Notes under the pieces: model-generated | What the model was told of the DNA's origin: nothing | The model's input: only the letters and a program-made list of their open reading frames with translations | The model's database searches: none | Assembly (NCBI RefSeq): GCF_947623445.1 | Contig: NC_135241.1 | Location: forward strand, 26,414,501-26,478,500 | Length of the DNA stretch: 64,000 bases | From: Clavelina lepadiformis | Taxonomy: Eukaryota; Chordata; Ascidiacea; Aplousobranchia; Clavelinidae | Reading direction: 5' to 3' | In this document: piece by piece, positions 46,633-62,900 of the stretch | Position numbering within the stretch: position 1 is the first letter of the stretch | Layout of the letters: every line of letters begins with the position of its first letter | Position numbers and translations under genes: made by a program

Positions 46633-47976
46633 AGATTAAGTCCTAACCCTGAAGATTTGGGAACCTGTATTGTATTTAATTTATTTGGTAGAGAACAATT
46701 TCACCAAAGAGAACTTGTCCAGACACCATTTCCTACGATACTAACCCTCAATTTTAAGGGCGCTTTCACCTCTAACCCTAACCCCTCAATTAAATGGAGT
46801 CATTTTGCCAGATGCGACCGGTCATTAAGTACTAACCCTGAAAATTTGGAAATCGGTATTGTATTGTATTTATTTGGTAGAGAACAATTCCACCATAGAG
46901 AACTTGTCCAGACACCATTTCCTACGATACTAACCCTCAATTTTAAGGGCGCTTTCACCTCTAACCCTAACCCCTCAATTAAATGGAGTCATTTTGCCAG
47001 ATGCGACCGGTCATTAAGTCCTAACCGTGAAGATTTGGAAATCGGTATTGTATTGTATTTATTTGGTAGAGAACAATTCCACCATAGAGAACTTGTCCAG
47101 ACACTATTTCCTACGATACTAACCCTCAATTTTAAGGGCGCTTTCACCTCTAACCCTAACCCCTCAATTAAATGGAGTCATTTTGCCAGATGCGACAGGT
47201 CATTAAGTCCTAACCCTGAAGATTTGAGAACCGGTATAGTATTTCATTTATTTGGTAAAGAACAATTCCACCATAGAGAACTTGTCCAGACACCATTTCC
47301 TACCATACTAACCCTCAATTTTAAAAGCGATTTCACCCCTAACCCTAACCACTCAATTAAATGGAGTCATTTTGCCAGATGCGACCGGTCATTAAGTCCA
47401 AACCCTGAAGATTTGGAAACCTGTATTGTATTTAATTTATTTGGTAGAGAACAATTTCACCAAAGAGAATTTGTCCAGACACCATTTCCTACGATACTAA
47501 CCCTCAATTTTAAGGGCGCTTTCACCTCTAACCCTAACCCCTCAATTAAATGGAGTCATTTTGCCAGATGCGACAGGTCATTAAGTCCTAACCCTGAAGA
47601 TTTGGAAATCGGTATTGTATTGTATTTATTTGGTAGAGAACAATTCCACCATAGAGAACTTGTCCAGACACTATTTCCTACCATACTAACCCTCAATTTT
47701 AAGGGCGCTTTCACCTCTAACCCTAACCCCTCAATTAAATGGAGTCATTTTGCTAGATGCGACAGGTCATTAAGTCCTAACCCTGAAGATTTGGGAACTG
47801 GTATAGTATTTCAGTTATTTGGTAAAGAACAATTCCACCATAGAGAACTTGTCCAGACACCATTTCCTACGATGCTAACCCTCAATTTCAAAAGCGATTT
47901 CACCCCTAACCCTAACCCCTCCATTAAATGGAGTCATTTTGCCAGATGCGACCGGTCATTAAGTCCTAACCCTTAA
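46633..47976 (+). other. open frame through the first seven satellite units
   Basis: Begins after TGA at 46630-46632 and ends at TAA 47974-47976, a GAA to TAA change absent from the equivalent positions 2,079 and 4,158 bp on. Each 63-codon unit reads LFGREQFHHRELVQTPFPTI, then LTLNFKGAFTSNPNPSIKWS, then HFARCDRSLSPNPEDL. The only in-frame ATGs come late, so this is not a normal first exon. Coding status is doubtful. Confidence 0.6.
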
Positions 47977-50900
47977 GATTTGGAAACCTGTATTGTATTT
48001 AATTTATTTGGTAGGGAACAATTTCACCAAAGAGAACTTGTCCAGACACTATTTCCTACGATACTAACCCTCAATTTTAAGGGCGCTTTCACCTCTAACC
48101 CTAACCCCTCAATTAAATGGAGTCATTTTTCCAGATGCGACCGGTCATTAAGTCCTAACCCTGAATATTTGGAAATCGGTTATGTATTGTATTTATTTGG
48201 TAGAGAACAATTCCACCATAGAGAACTTGTCCAGACACCATTTCCTACGATGCTAACCCTCAATTTTAAAGGCGGTTTCACCTCTAACCCTAACCCCTCA
48301 ATTAAATGGAGTCATTTTGCCAGATGCGACAGGTCATTAAGTCCTAACCCTGAAGATTTGGAAATCGGTATTGTATTGTATTTATTTGGTAGGGAACAAT
48401 TCCACCATAGAGAACTTGTCCAGACACTATTTCCTACCATACTAACCCTCAATTTTAAGGGCGCTTTCACCTCTAACCCTAACCCCTCAATTAATTGGAG
48501 TCATTTTGCTAGATGCGACAGGTCATTAAGTCCTAACCCTGAAGATTTGGGAACCGGTATAGTATTTCATTTATTTGGTAAAGAACAATTCCACCATAGA
48601 GTACTTGTCCAGACACCATTTCCTACGATGCTAACCCTCCAATTCAAAAGCGATTTCACCCCTAACCCTAACCCCTCAATTAAATGGAGTCATTTTGCCA
48701 GATGCGACCGGTCATTAAGTCCTAACTCTGAAGATTTGGAAACCCGTATTGTATTTAATTTATTTGGTAGAGAACAATTTCACCAAAGAGAACTTGTCCA
48801 GACACCATTTCCTACGATACTAACCCTCAATTTTAAGGGTGCTTTCACCTCTAACCTTAACCCCTCAATTAAATGGAGTCATTTTGCCAGATGCGACCGG
48901 TCATTAAGTACTAACCCTGAAGATTTGGAAATCGGTATTGTATTGTATTTATTTGGTAGAGAACAATTCCACCATAGAGAACTTGTCCAGACACCATTTC
49001 CTACGATACTAACCCTCAATTTTAAGGGCGCTTTCACCTCTAACCCTAACCCCTCAATTAAATGGAGTCATTTTGCCAGATGCGACCGGTCATTAAGTCC
49101 TAACCGTGAAGATTTGGAAATCGGTATTGTATTGTATTTATTTGGTAGAGAACAATTCCACCATAGAGAACTTGTCCAGACACTATTTCCTACCATACTA
49201 ACCCTCAATTTTAAGGGCGCTTTCACCTCTAACCCTAACCCCTCAATTAATTGGAGTCATTTTGCCAGATGCGACAGGTCATTAAGTCCTAACCCTGAAG
49301 ATTTGAGAACCGGTATAGTATTTCATTTATTTGGTAAAGAACAATTCCACCATAGAGAACTTGTCCAGACACCATTTCCTACCATACTAACCCTCAATTT
49401 TAAAAGCGATTTCACCCCTAACCCTAACCACTCAATTAAATGGAGTCATTTTGCCAGATGCGACCGGTCATTAAGTCCAAACCCTGAAGATTTGGAAACC
49501 TGTATTGTATTTAATTTATTTGGTAGAGAACAATTTCACCAAAGAGAATTTGTCCAGACACCATTTCCTACGATACTAACCCTCAATTTTAAGGGCGCTT
49601 TCACCCCTAACCCTAACCCCTCAATTAAATGGAGTCATTTTGCCAGATGCGACAGGTCATTAAGTCCTAACCCTGAAGATTTGGAAATCGGTATTGTATT
49701 GTATTTATTTGGTAGAGAACAATTCCACCATAGAGAACTTGTCCAGACACTATTTCCTACCATACTAACCCTCAATTTTAAGGGCGCTTTCACCTCTAAC
49801 CCTAACCCCTCAATTAAATGGAGTCATTTTGCTAGATGCGACAGGTCATTAAGTCCTAACCCTGAAGATTTGGGAACTGGTATAGTATTTCATTTATTTG
49901 GTAAAGAACAATTCCACCATAGAGAACTTGTCCAGACACCATTTCCTACGATGCTAACCCTCAATTTCAAAAGCGATTTCACCCCTAACCCTGACCCCTC
50001 CATTAAATGGAGTCATTTTGCCAGATGCGACCGGTCATTAAGTCCTAACCCTGAAGATTTGGAAACCTGTATTGTATTTAATTTATTTGGTAGAGAACAA
50101 TTTCACCAAAGAGAACTTGTCCAGACACTATTTCCTACGATACTAACCCTCAATTTTAAGGGCGCTTTCACCTCTAACCCTAACCCCTCAATTAAATGGA
50201 GTCATTTTTCCAGATGCGACCGGTCATTAAGTCCTAACCCTGAATATTTGGAAATCGGTTATGTATTGTATTTATTTGGTAGAGAACAACTCCACCATAG
50301 AGAACTTGTCCAGACACCATTTCCTACGATGCTAACCCTCAATTTTAAAGGCGGTTTCACCTCTAACCCTAACCCCTCAATTAAATGGAGTCATTTTGCC
50401 AGATGCGACAGGTCATTAAGTCCTAACCCTGAAGATTTGGAAATCGGAATTGTATTGTATTTATTTGGTAGAGAACAATTCCACCATAGAGAACTTGTCC
50501 AGACACTATTTCCTACCATACTTACCCTCAATTTTAAGGGCGCTTTCACCTCTAACCCTAACCCCTCAATTAATTGGAGTCATTTTGCTAGATGCGACAG
50601 GTCATTAAGTCCTAACCCTGAAGATTTGGGAACCGGTATAGTATTTCATTTATTTGGTAAAGAACAATTCCACCATAGAGTACTTGTCCAGACACCATTT
50701 CCTACGATGCTAACCCTCCAATTCAAAAGCGATTTCACCCCTAACCCTAACCCCTCAATTAAATGGAGTCATTTTGCCAGATGCGACCGGTCATTAAGTC
50801 CTAACTCTGACGATTTGGAAACCCGTATTGTATTTAATTTATTTGGTAGAGAACAATTTCACCAAAGAGAACTTGTCCAGACACCATTTCCTACGATACT

Positions 50901-53900
50901 AACCCTCAATTTTAAGGGTGCTTTCACCTCTAACCTTAACCCCTCAATTAAATGGAGTCATTTTGCCAGATGCGACCGGTCATTAAGTACTAACCCTGAA
51001 GATTTGGAAATCGGTATTGTATTGTATTTATTTGGTAGAGAACAATTCCACCATAGAGAACTTGTCCAGACACCATTTCCTACGATACTAACCCTCAATT
51101 TTAAGGGCGCTTTCACCTCTAACCCTAACCCCTCAATTAAATGGAGTCATTTTGCCAGATGCGACCGGTCATTAACTCCTAACCGTGAAGATTTGGAAAT
51201 CGGTATTGTATTGTATTTATTTGGTAGAGAACAATTCCACCATAGAGAACTTGTCCAGACACTATTTCCTACGATACTAACCCTCAATTTTAAGGGCGCT
51301 TTCACCTCTAACCCTAACCCCTCAATTAAATGGAGTCATTTTGCCAGATGCGACAGGTCATTAAGTCCTAACCCTGAAGATTTGAGAACCGGTATAGTAT
51401 TTCATTTATTTGGTAAAGAACAATTCCACCATAGAAAACTTGTCCAGACACCATTTCCTACCATACTAACCCTCAATTTTAAAAGCGATTTCACCCCTAA
51501 CCCTAACCACTCAATTAAATGGAGTCATTTTGCCAGATGCGACCGGTCATTAAGTCCAAACCCTGAAGATTTGGAAACCTGTATTGTATTTAATTTATTT
51601 GGTAGAGAACAATTTCACCAAAGAGAATTTGTCCAGACACCATTTCCTACGATACTAACCCTCAATTTTAAGGGCGCTTTCACCTCTAACCCTAACCCCT
51701 CAATTAAATGGAGTCATTTTGCCAGATGCGACAGGTCATTAAGTCCTAACCCTGAAGATTTGGAAATCGGTATTGTATTGTATTTATTTGGTAGAGAACA
51801 ATTCCACCATAGAGAACTTGTCCAGACACTATTTCCTACCATACTAACCCTCAATTTTAAGGGCGCTTTCACCTCTAACCCTAACCCCTCAATTAAATGG
51901 AGTCATTTTGCTAGATGCGACAGGTCATTAAGTCCTAACCCTGAAGATTTGGGAACTGGTATAGTATTTCATTTATTTGGTAAAGAACAATTCCACCATA
52001 GAGAACTTGTCCAGACACCATTTCCTACGATGCTAACCCTCAATTTCAAAAGCGATTTCACCCCTAACCCTGACCCCTCCATTAAATGGAGTCATTTTGC
52101 CAGATGCGACCGGTCATTAAGTCCTAACCCTGAAGATTTGGAAACCTGTATTGTATTTAATTTATTTGGTAGAGAACAATTTCACCAAAGAGAACTTGTC
52201 CAGACACTATTTCCTACGATACTAACCCTCAATTTTAAGGGCGCTTTCACCTCTAACCCTAACCCCTCAATTAAATGGAATCATTTTTCCAGATGCGACC
52301 GGTCATTAAGTCCTAACCCTGAATATTTGGAAATCGGTTATGTATTGTATTTATTTGGTAGAGAACAATTCCACCATAGAGAACTTGTCCAGACACCATT
52401 TCCTACGATGCTAACCCTCAATTTTAAAGGCGGTTTCACCTCTAACCCTAACCCCTCAATTAAATGGAATCATTTTTCCAGATGCGACCGGTCATTAAGT
52501 CCTAACCCTGAATATTTGGAAATCGGTTATGTATTGTATTTATTTGGTAGAGAACAATTCCACCATAGAGAACTTGTCCAGACACCATTTCCTACCATAC
52601 TAACCCTCAATTTTAAGGGCGCTTTCACCTCTAACGCTAACCCCTCAATTAAATGGAGTCATTTTGCTAGATGCGACAGGTCATTAAGTCCTAACCCTGA
52701 AGATTTGGGAACTGGTATTGTATTTAATTTATTTGGTAGAGAACAATTTCACCAAAGAGAACTTGTCCAGACACTATTTCCTACGATACTAACCCTCAAT
52801 TTTAAGGGCGCTTTCACCTCTAACCCTGACCCCTCAATTAAATGGAATCATTTTTCCAGATGCGACCGGTCATTAAGTCCTAACCCTGAATATTTGGAAA
52901 TCGGTTATGTATTGTATTTATTTGGTAGAGAACAATTCCACCATAGAGAACTTGTCCAGACACCATTTCCTACGATGCTAACCCTCAATTTTAAAGGCGG
53001 TTTCACCTCTAACCCTAACCCCTCAATTAAATGGAGTCATTTTGCCAGATGCGACAGGTCATTAAGTCCTAACCCTGAAGATTTGGAAATCGGTATTGTA
53101 TTGTATTTATTTGGTAGAGAACAATTCCACCATAGAGAACTTGTCCAGACACTATTTCCTACCATACTAACCCTCAATTTTAAGGGCGCTTTCACCTCTA
53201 ACCCTAACCCCTCAATTAAATGGAGTCATTTTGCTAGATGCGACAGGTCATTAAGTCCTAACCCTGAAGATTTGGGAACCTGTCTAGTATTTCATTTATT
53301 TGGTAGAGAACAATTCCACCATAGAGAACTTGTCAAGACACCATTTCCTACGATGCTAACCCTCAATTTCAAAAGCGATTTCACCCCTAACCCTAACCCC
53401 TCAATTAAATGGAGTCATTTTGCCAGATGCGACCGGTCATTAAGTCCTAACCCTGAAGATTTGGAAACCTGTATTGTATTTAATTTATTTGGTAGAGAAC
53501 AATTTCACCAAAGAGAACTTGTCCAGACACCATTTCCTACGATACTAACCCTCAATTTTAAGGGCGCTTTCACCTCTAACCCTAACCCCTCAATTAAATG
53601 GAGTCATTTTGCCAGATGCGACCGGTCATTAAGTCCTAACCCTGAAGATTTGGAAACCTGTATTGTATTTAATTTATTTGGTAGAGAACAATTTCACCAA
53701 AGAGAACTTGTCCAGACACCATTTCCTACGATACTAACCCTCAATTTTAAGGGCGCTTTCACCTCTAACCCTAACCCCTCAATTAAATGGAGTCATTTTG
53801 CCAGATGCGACCGGTCATTAAGTCCTAACCCTGAAGATTTGGAAACCTGTATTGTATTTAATTTATTTGGTAGAGAACAATTTCACCAAAGAGAATTTGT

Positions 53901-56900
53901 CCAGACACCATTTCCTACGATACTAACCCTCAATTTTAAGGGCGCTTTCACCTCTAACCCTAACCCCTTAATTAAATGGAGTCATTTTGCCAGATGCGAC
54001 AGGTCATTAAGTCCTAACCCTGAAGATTTGGAAATCGGTATTTTATTTTATTTATTTGGTAGAGAACAATTCCACCATAGAGAACTTGTCCAGACACTAT
54101 TTCCTACCATACTAACCCTCAATTTTAAGGGCGCTTTCACCCCTAACCCTAACCCCTCAATTAAATGGAGTCATTTTGCTAGATGCGACAGGTCATTAAG
54201 TCCTAACCCTGAAGATTTGGGAACCGGTATAGTATTTCATTTATTTGGTAGAGAACAATTCCACCATAGAGAACTTGTCCAGACACCATTTCCTACGATG
54301 CTAACCCTCAATTTCAAAAGCGATTTCACCCCTAACCCTAACCCCTCAATTAAATGGAGTCATTTTGCCAGATGCGACCGGTCATTAAGTCCTAACCCTG
54401 AAGATTTGGAAACCTGTATTGTATTTAATTTATTTGGTAGAGAACAATTTCACCAAAGAGAACTTGTCCAGACACCATTTCCTACGATACTAACCCTCAA
54501 TTTTAAGGGCGCTTTCACCTCTAACCCTAACCCCTCAATTAAATGGAGTCATTTTGCCAGATGCGACCGGTCATTAAGTCCTAACCCTGAAGATTTGGAA
54601 ACCTGCATTGTAATTAATTTATTTGGTAAAGAACAATTCCACCATAGAGAACTTGTCCAGACACCATTTCCTACGATGCTAACCCTCAATTTCAAAAGCG
54701 ATTTCACCCCTAACCCTAACCCCTCAATTAAATGGAGTCATTTTGCCAGATGCGACCGGTCATTAAGTCCTAACCCTGAAGATTTGGGAACCTGTCTAGT
54801 ATTTCATTTATTTGGTAAAGAACAATTCCACCATAGAGAACTTGTCCAGACACCATTTCCTACGATGCTAACCCTCAATTTCAAAAGCGATTTCACCCCT
54901 AACCCTAACCCCTCAATTAAATGGAGTCATTTTGCCAGATGCGACCGGTCATTAAGTCCTAACCCTGAAGATTTGGAAACCTGTATTTTATTTAATTTAT
55001 TTGGTAGAGAACAATTTCACCAAAGAGAACTTGTCCAGACACCATTTCCTACGATACTAACCCTCAATTTTAAGGGCGCTTTCACCTCTAACCCTAACCC
55101 CTCAATTAAATGGAGTCATTTTGCCAGATGCGACCGGTCATTAAGTCCTAACCCTGACGATTTGGAAACCCGTATTGTATTTAATTTATTTGGTAGAGAA
55201 CAATTTCACCAAAGAGAACTTGTCCAGACACCATTTCCTACGATACTAACCCTCAATTTTAAGGGTGCTTTCACCTCTAACCTTAACCCCTCAATTAAAT
55301 GGAGTCATTTTGCCAGATGCGACCGGTCATTAAGTACTAACCCTGAAGATTTGGAAATCGGTATTGTATTGTATTTATTTGGTAGAGAACAATTCCACCA
55401 TAGAGAACTTGTCCAGACACCATTTCCTACGATACTAACCCTCAATTTTAAGGGCGCTTTCACCTCTAACCCTAACCCCTCAATTAAATGGAGTCATTTT
55501 GCCAGATGCGACCGGTCATTAAGTCCTAACCGTGAAGATTTGGAAATCGGTATTGTATTGTATTTATTTGGTAGAGAACAATTCCACCATAGAGAACTTG
55601 TCCAGACACCATTTCCTACGATACTAACCCTCAATTTTAAGGGCGCTTTCACCTCTAACCCTAACCCCTCAATTAAATGGAGTCATTTTGCCAGATGCGA
55701 CCGGTCATTAAGTCCTAACCCTGAAGATTTGGAAACCTGCATTGTAATTAATTTATTTGGTAAAGAACAATTCCACCATAGAGAACTTGTCCAGACACCA
55801 TTTCCTACGATGCTAACCCTCAATTTCAAAAGCGATTTCACCCCTAACCCTAACCCCTCAATTAAATGGAGTCATTTTGCCAGATGCGACCGGTCATTAA
55901 GTCCTAACCCTGAAGATTTGGGAACCTGTCTAGTATTTCATTTATTTGGTAAAGAACAATTCCACCATAGAGAACTTGTCCAGACACCATTTCCTACGAT
56001 GCTAACCCTCAATTTCAAAAGCGATTTCACCCCTAACCCTAACCCCTCAATTAAATGGAGTCATTTTGCCAGATGCGACCGGTCATTAAGTCTTAACCCT
56101 GAAGATTTGGAAACCTGTATTTTATTTAATTTATTTGGTAGAGAACAATTTCACCAAAGAGAACTTGTCCAGACACCATTTCCTACGATACTAACCCTCA
56201 ATTTTAAGGGCGCTTTCACCTCTAACCCTAACCCCTCAATTAAATGGAGTCATTTTGCCAGATGCGACCGGTCATTAAGTCCTAACCCTGAAGATTTGGA
56301 AACCTGCATTGTAATTAATTTATTTGGTAAAGAACAATTCCACCATAGAGAATTTGTCCAGACACCATTTCCTACGATGCTAACCCTCAATTTCAAAAGC
56401 GATTTCATCCCTAACCCTAACCCCTCAATTAAATGGAGTCATTTTGCCAGATGCGACCGGTCATTAAGTCCTAACCCTGAAGATTTGGAAACCTGTATTG
56501 TATTTAATTTATTTGGTAGAGAACAATTTCACCAAAGAGAATTTGTCCAGACACCATTTCCTACGATACTAACCCTCAATTTTACGGGCGCTTTCACCTC
56601 TAACCCTAACCCCTCAATTAAATGGAGTCATTTTGCCAGATGCGACAGGTCATTAAGTCCTAACCCTGAAGATTTGGAAATCGGTATTGTATTGTATTTA
56701 TTTGGTAGAGAACAATTTCACCAAAGAGAACTTGTCCAGACACCATTTCCTACGATACTAACCCTCAATTTTAAGGGCGCTTTCACCTCTAACCCTAACC
56801 CCTCAATTAAATGGAGTCATTTTGCCAGATGCGACCGGTCATTAAGTCCTAACCCTGAAGATTTGGAAACCTGTATTGTATTTAATTTATTTGGTAGAGA

Positions 56901-59900
56901 ACAATTTCACCAAAGAGAACTTGTCCAGACACCATTTCCTACGATACTAACCCTCAATTTTAAGGGCGCTTTCACCTCTAACCCTAACCCCTCAATTAAA
57001 TGGAGTCATTTTGCCAGATGCGACCGGTCATTAAGTCCTAACCCTGAAGATTTGGAAACCTGTATTGTATTTAATTTATTTGGTAGAGAACAATTTCACC
57101 AAAGAGAATTTGTCCAGACACCATTTCCTACGATACTAACCCTCAATTTTAAGGGCGCTTTCACCTCTAACCCTAACCCCTTAATTAAATGGAGTCATTT
57201 TGCCAGATGCGACAGGTCATTAAGTCCTAACCCTGAAGATTTGGAAATCGGTATTTTATTTTATTTATTTGGTAGAGAACAATTCCACCATAGAGAACTT
57301 GTCCAGACACTATTTCCTACCATACTAACCCTCAATTTTAAGGGCGCTTTCACCCCTAACCCTAACCCCTCAATTAAATGGAGTCATTTTGCTAGATGCG
57401 ACAGGTCATTAAGTCCTAACCCTGAAGATTTGGGAACCGGTATAGTATTTCATTTATTTGGTAGAGAACAATTCCACCATAGAGAACTTGTCCAGACACC
57501 ATTTCCTACGATGCTAACCCTCAATTTCAAAAGCGATTTCACCCCTAACCCTAACCCCTCAATTAAATGGAGTCATTTTGCCAGATGCGACCGGTCATTA
57601 AGTCCTAACCCTGAAGATTTGGAAACCTGTATTGTATTTAATTTATTTGGTAGAGAACAATTTCACCAAAGAGAACTTGTCCAGACACCATTTCCTACGA
57701 TACTAACCCTCAATTTTAAGGGCGCTTTCACCTCTAACCCTAACCCCTCAATTAAATGGAGTCATTTTGCCAGATGCGACCGGTCATTAAGTCCTAACCC
57801 TGAAGATTTGGAAACCTGCATTGTAATTAATTTATTTGGTAAAGAACAATTCCACCATAGAGAACTTGTCCAGACACCATTTCCTACGATGCTAACCCTC
57901 AATTTCAAAAGCGATTTCACCCCTAACCCTAACCCCTCAATTAAATGGAGTCATTTTGCCAGATGCGACCGGTCATTAAGTCCTAACCCTGAAGATTTGG
58001 AAACCTGTATTGTATTTAATTTATTTGGTAGAGAACAATTTCACCAAAGAGAACTTGTCCAGACACCATTTCCTACGATACTAACCCTCAATTTTAAGGG
58101 CGCTTTCACCTCTAACCCTAACCCCTCAATTAAATGGAGTCATTTTGCTAGATGCGACAGGTCATTAAGTCCTAACCCTGAAGATTTGGGAACCTGTCTA
58201 GTATTTCATTTATTTGGTAAAGAACAATTCCACCATAGAGAACTTGTCCAGACACCATTTCCTACGATGCTAACCCTCAATTTCAAAAGCGATTTCACCC
58301 CTAACCCTAACCCCTCAATTAAATGGAGTCATTTTGCCAGATGCGACCGGTCATTAAGTCCTAACCCTGAAGATTTGGAAACCTGTATTTTATTTAATTT
58401 ATTTGGTAGAGAACAATTTCACCAAAGAGAACTTGTCCAGACACCATTTCCTACGATACTAACCCTCAATTTTAAAGGCGCTTTCACCTCTAACCCTAAC
58501 CCCTCAATTAAATGGAGTCATTTTGCCAGATGCGACCGGTCATTAAGTCCTAACCCTGAAGATTTGGAAACCTGCATTGTAATTAATTTATTTGGTAAAG
58601 AACAATTTCACCATAAAGAATTTGTCCAGACACCATTTCCTACGATGCTAACCCTCAATTTCAAAAGCGATTTCATCCCTAACCCTAACCCCTCAATTAA
58701 ATGGAGTCATTTTGCCAGATGCGACCGGTCATTAAGTCCTAACCCTGAAGATTTGGAAACCTGTATTGTATTTAATTTATTTGGTAGAGAACAATTTCAC
58801 CAAAGAGAATTTGTCCAGACACCATTTCCTACGATACTAACCCTCAATTTTACGGGCGCTTTCACCTCTAACCCTAACCCCTCAATTAAATGGAGTCATT
58901 TTGCCAGATGCGACAGGTCATTAAGTCCTAACCCTGAAGATTTGGAAATCGGTATTGTATTGTATTTATTTGGTAGAGAACAATTCCACCATAGAGAACT
59001 TGTCCAGACACTATTTCCTACCATACTAACCCTCAATTTTAAGGGCGCTTTCACCTCTAACCCTAACCCCTCAATTAAATGGAGTCATTTTGCTAGATGC
59101 GACAGGTCATTAAGTCTTAACCCTGAAGATTTGGGAACCGGTATAGTATTTCATTTATTTGGTAAAGAACAATTCCACCATAGAGAACTTGTCCAGACAC
59201 CATTTCCTACGATGCTAACCCTCAATTTCAAAAGCGATTTCACCCCTAACCCTAACCCCTCAATTAAATGGAGTCATTTTGCCAGATGCGACCGGTCATT
59301 AAGTCCTAACCCTGAAGATTTGGAAACCTGTATTGTATTTAATTTATTTGGTAGAGAACAATTTCACCAAAGAGAACTTGTCCAGACACCATTTCCTAAG
59401 ATACTAACCCTCAATTTTAAGGGCGCTTTCACCTCTAACCCTAACCCCTCAATTAAATGGAGTCATTTTGCCAGATGCGACCGGTCATTAAGTCCTAACC
59501 CTGAAGATTTGGAAACCTGCATTGTAATTAATTTATTTGGTAAAGAACAATTCCACCATAGAGAACTTGTCCAGACACCATTTCCTACGATGCTAACCCT
59601 CAATTTCAAAAGCGATTTCACCCCTAACCCTAACCCCTCAATTAAATGGAGTCATTTTGCCAGATGCGAACGGTCATTAAGTCCTAACCCTGAAGATTTG
59701 GAAACCTGTATTGTATTTAATTTATTTGGTAGAGAACAATTTCACCAAAGAGAACTTGTCCAGACACGATTTCCTACGATACTAACCCTCAATTTTAAGG
59801 GCGCTTTCACCTCTAACCCTAACCCCTCAATTAAATGGAGTCATTTTGCTAGATGCGACAGGTCATTAAGTCCTAACCCTGAAGATTTGGGAACCTGTCT

Positions 59901-62900
59901 AGTATTTCATTTATTTGGTAGAGAACAAGTCCACCATAGAGAACTTGTCCAGACACCATTTCCTACGATGCTAACCCTCAATTTCAAAAGCAATTTCACC
60001 CCTAACCCTAACCCCTCAATTAAATGGAGTCATTTTGCCAGATGCGACCGGTCATTAAGTCCTAACCCTGAAGATTTGGAAACCTGTATTGTATTTAATT
60101 TATTTGGTAGAGAACAATTTCACCAAAGAGAACTTGTCCAGACACTATTTCCTACGATACTAACCCTCAATTTTAAGGGCGCTTTCACCTCTAACCCTAA
60201 CCCCTCAATTAAATGGAGTCATTTTTCCAGATGCGACCGGTCATTAAGTCCTAACCCTGAATATTTGGAAATCGGTTATGTATTGTATTTATTTGGTAGA
60301 GAACAACTCCACCATAGAGAACTTGTCCAGACACCATTTCCTACGATGCTAACCCTCAATTTTAAAGGCGGTTTCACCTCTAACCCTAACCCCTCAATTA
60401 AATGGAGTCATTTTGCCAGATGCGACAGGTCATTAAGTCCTAACCCTGAAGATTTGGAAATCGGAATTGTATTGTATTTATTTGGTAGAGAACAATTCCA
60501 CCACAGAGAACTTGTCCAGACACTATTTCCTACCATACTAACCCTCAATTTTAAGGGCGCTTTCACCTCTAACCCTAACCCCTCAATTAAATGGAGTCAT
60601 TTTGCCAGATGCGACCGGTCATTAAGTCCTAACCCTGAAGATTTGGAAACCTGTATTGTATTTAATTTATTTGGTAGAGAACAATTTCACCAAAGAGAAC
60701 TTGTCCAGACACCATTTCCTACGATACTAACCCTCAATTTTAAGGGCGCTTTCACCTCTAACCCTAACCCCTCAATTAAATGGAGTCATTTTGCCAGATG
60801 CGACCGGTCATTAAGTCCTAACCCTGAAGATTTGGAAACCTGTATTGTATTTAATTTATTTGGTAGAGAACAATTTCACCAAAGAGAATTTGTCCAGACA
60901 CCATTTCCTACGATACTAACCCTCAATTTTAAGGGCGCTTTCACCTCTAACCCTAACCCCTTAATTAAATGGAGTCATTTTGCCAGATGCGACAGGTCAT
61001 TAAGTCCTAACCCTGAAGATTTGGAAATCGGTATTTTATTTTATTTATTTGGTAGAGAACAATTCCACCATAGAGAACTTGTCCAGACACTATTTCCTAC
61101 CATACTAACCCTCAATTTTAAGGGCGCTTTCACCCCTAACCCTAACCCCTCAATTAAATGGAGTCATTTTGCTAGATGCGACAGGTCATTAAGTCCTAAC
61201 CCTGAAGATTTGGGAACCGGTATAGTATTTCATTTATTTGGTAGAGAACAATTCCACCATAGAGAACTTGTCCAGACACCATTTCCTACGATGCTAACCC
61301 TCAATTTCAAAAGCGATTTCACCCCTAACCCTAACCCCTCAATTAAATGGAGTCATTTTGCCAGATGCGACCGGTCATTAAGTCCTAACCCTGAAGATTT
61401 GGAAACCTGTATTGTATTTAATTTATTTGGTAGAGAACAATTTCACCAAAGAGAACTTGTCCAGACACCATTTCCTACGATACTAACCCTCAATTTTAAG
61501 GGCGCTTTCACCTCTAACCCTAACCCCTCAATTAAATGGAGTCATTTTGCCAGATGCGACCGGTCATTAAGTCCTAACCCTGAAGATTTGGAAACCTGCA
61601 TTGTAATTAATTTATTTGGTAAAGAACAATTCCACCATAGAGAACTTGTCCAGACACCATTTCCTACGATGCTAACCCTCAATTTCAAAAGCGATTTCAC
61701 CCCTAACCCTAACCCCTCAATTAAATGGAGTCATTTTGCCAGATGCGACCGGTCATTAAGTCCTAACCCTGAAGATTTGGAAACCTGTATTGTATTTAAT
61801 TTATTTGGTAGAGAACAATTTCACCAAAGAGAACTTGTCCAGACACGATTTCCTACGATACTAACCCTCAATTTTAAGGGCGCTTTCACCTCTAACCCTA
61901 ACCCCTCAATTAAATGGAGTCATTTTGCTAGATGCGACAGGTCATTAAGTCCTAACCCTGAAGATTTGGGAACCTGTCTAGTATTTCATTTATTTGGTAA
62001 AGAACAATTCCACCATAGAGAACTTGTCCAGACACCATTTCCTACGATGCTAACCCTCAATTTCAAAAGCGATTTCACCCCTAACCCTAACCCCTCAATT
62101 AAATGGAGTCATTTTGCCAGATGCGACCGGTCATTAAGTCCTAACCCTGAAGATTTGGAAACCTGTATTTTATTTAATTTATTTGGTAGAGAACAATTTC
62201 ACCAAAGAGAACTTGTCCAGACACCATTTCCTACGATACTAACCCTCAATTTTAAGGGCGCTTTCACCTCTAACCCTAACCCCTCAATTAAATGGAGTCA
62301 TTTTGCCAGATGCGACCGGTCATTAAGTCCTAACCCTGAAGATTTGGAAACCTGCATTGTAATTAATTTATTTGGTAAAGAACAATTCCACCATAGAGAA
62401 TTTGTCCAGACACCATTTCCTACGATGCTAACCCTCAATTTCAAAAGCGATTTCATCCCAAACCCTAACCCCTCAATTAAATGGAGTCATTTTGCCAGAT
62501 GCGACCGGTCATTAAGTCCTAACCCTGAAGATTTGGAAACCTGTATTGTATTTAATTTATTTGGTAGAGAACAATTTCACCAAAGAGAATTTGTCCAGAC
62601 ACCATTTCCTACGATACTAACCCTCAATTTTACGGGCGCTTTCACCTCTAACCCTAACCCCTCAATTAAATGGAGTCATTTTGCCAGATGCGACAGGTCA
62701 TTAAGTCCTAACCCTGAAGATTTGGAAATCGGTATTGTATTGTATTTATTTGGTAGAGAACAATTCCACCATAGAGAACTTGTCCAGACACTATTTCCTA
62801 CCATACTAACCCTCAATTTTAAGGGCGCTTTCACCTCTAACCCTAACCCCTCAATTAAATGGAGTCATTTTGCTAGATGCGACAGGTCATTAAGTCTTAA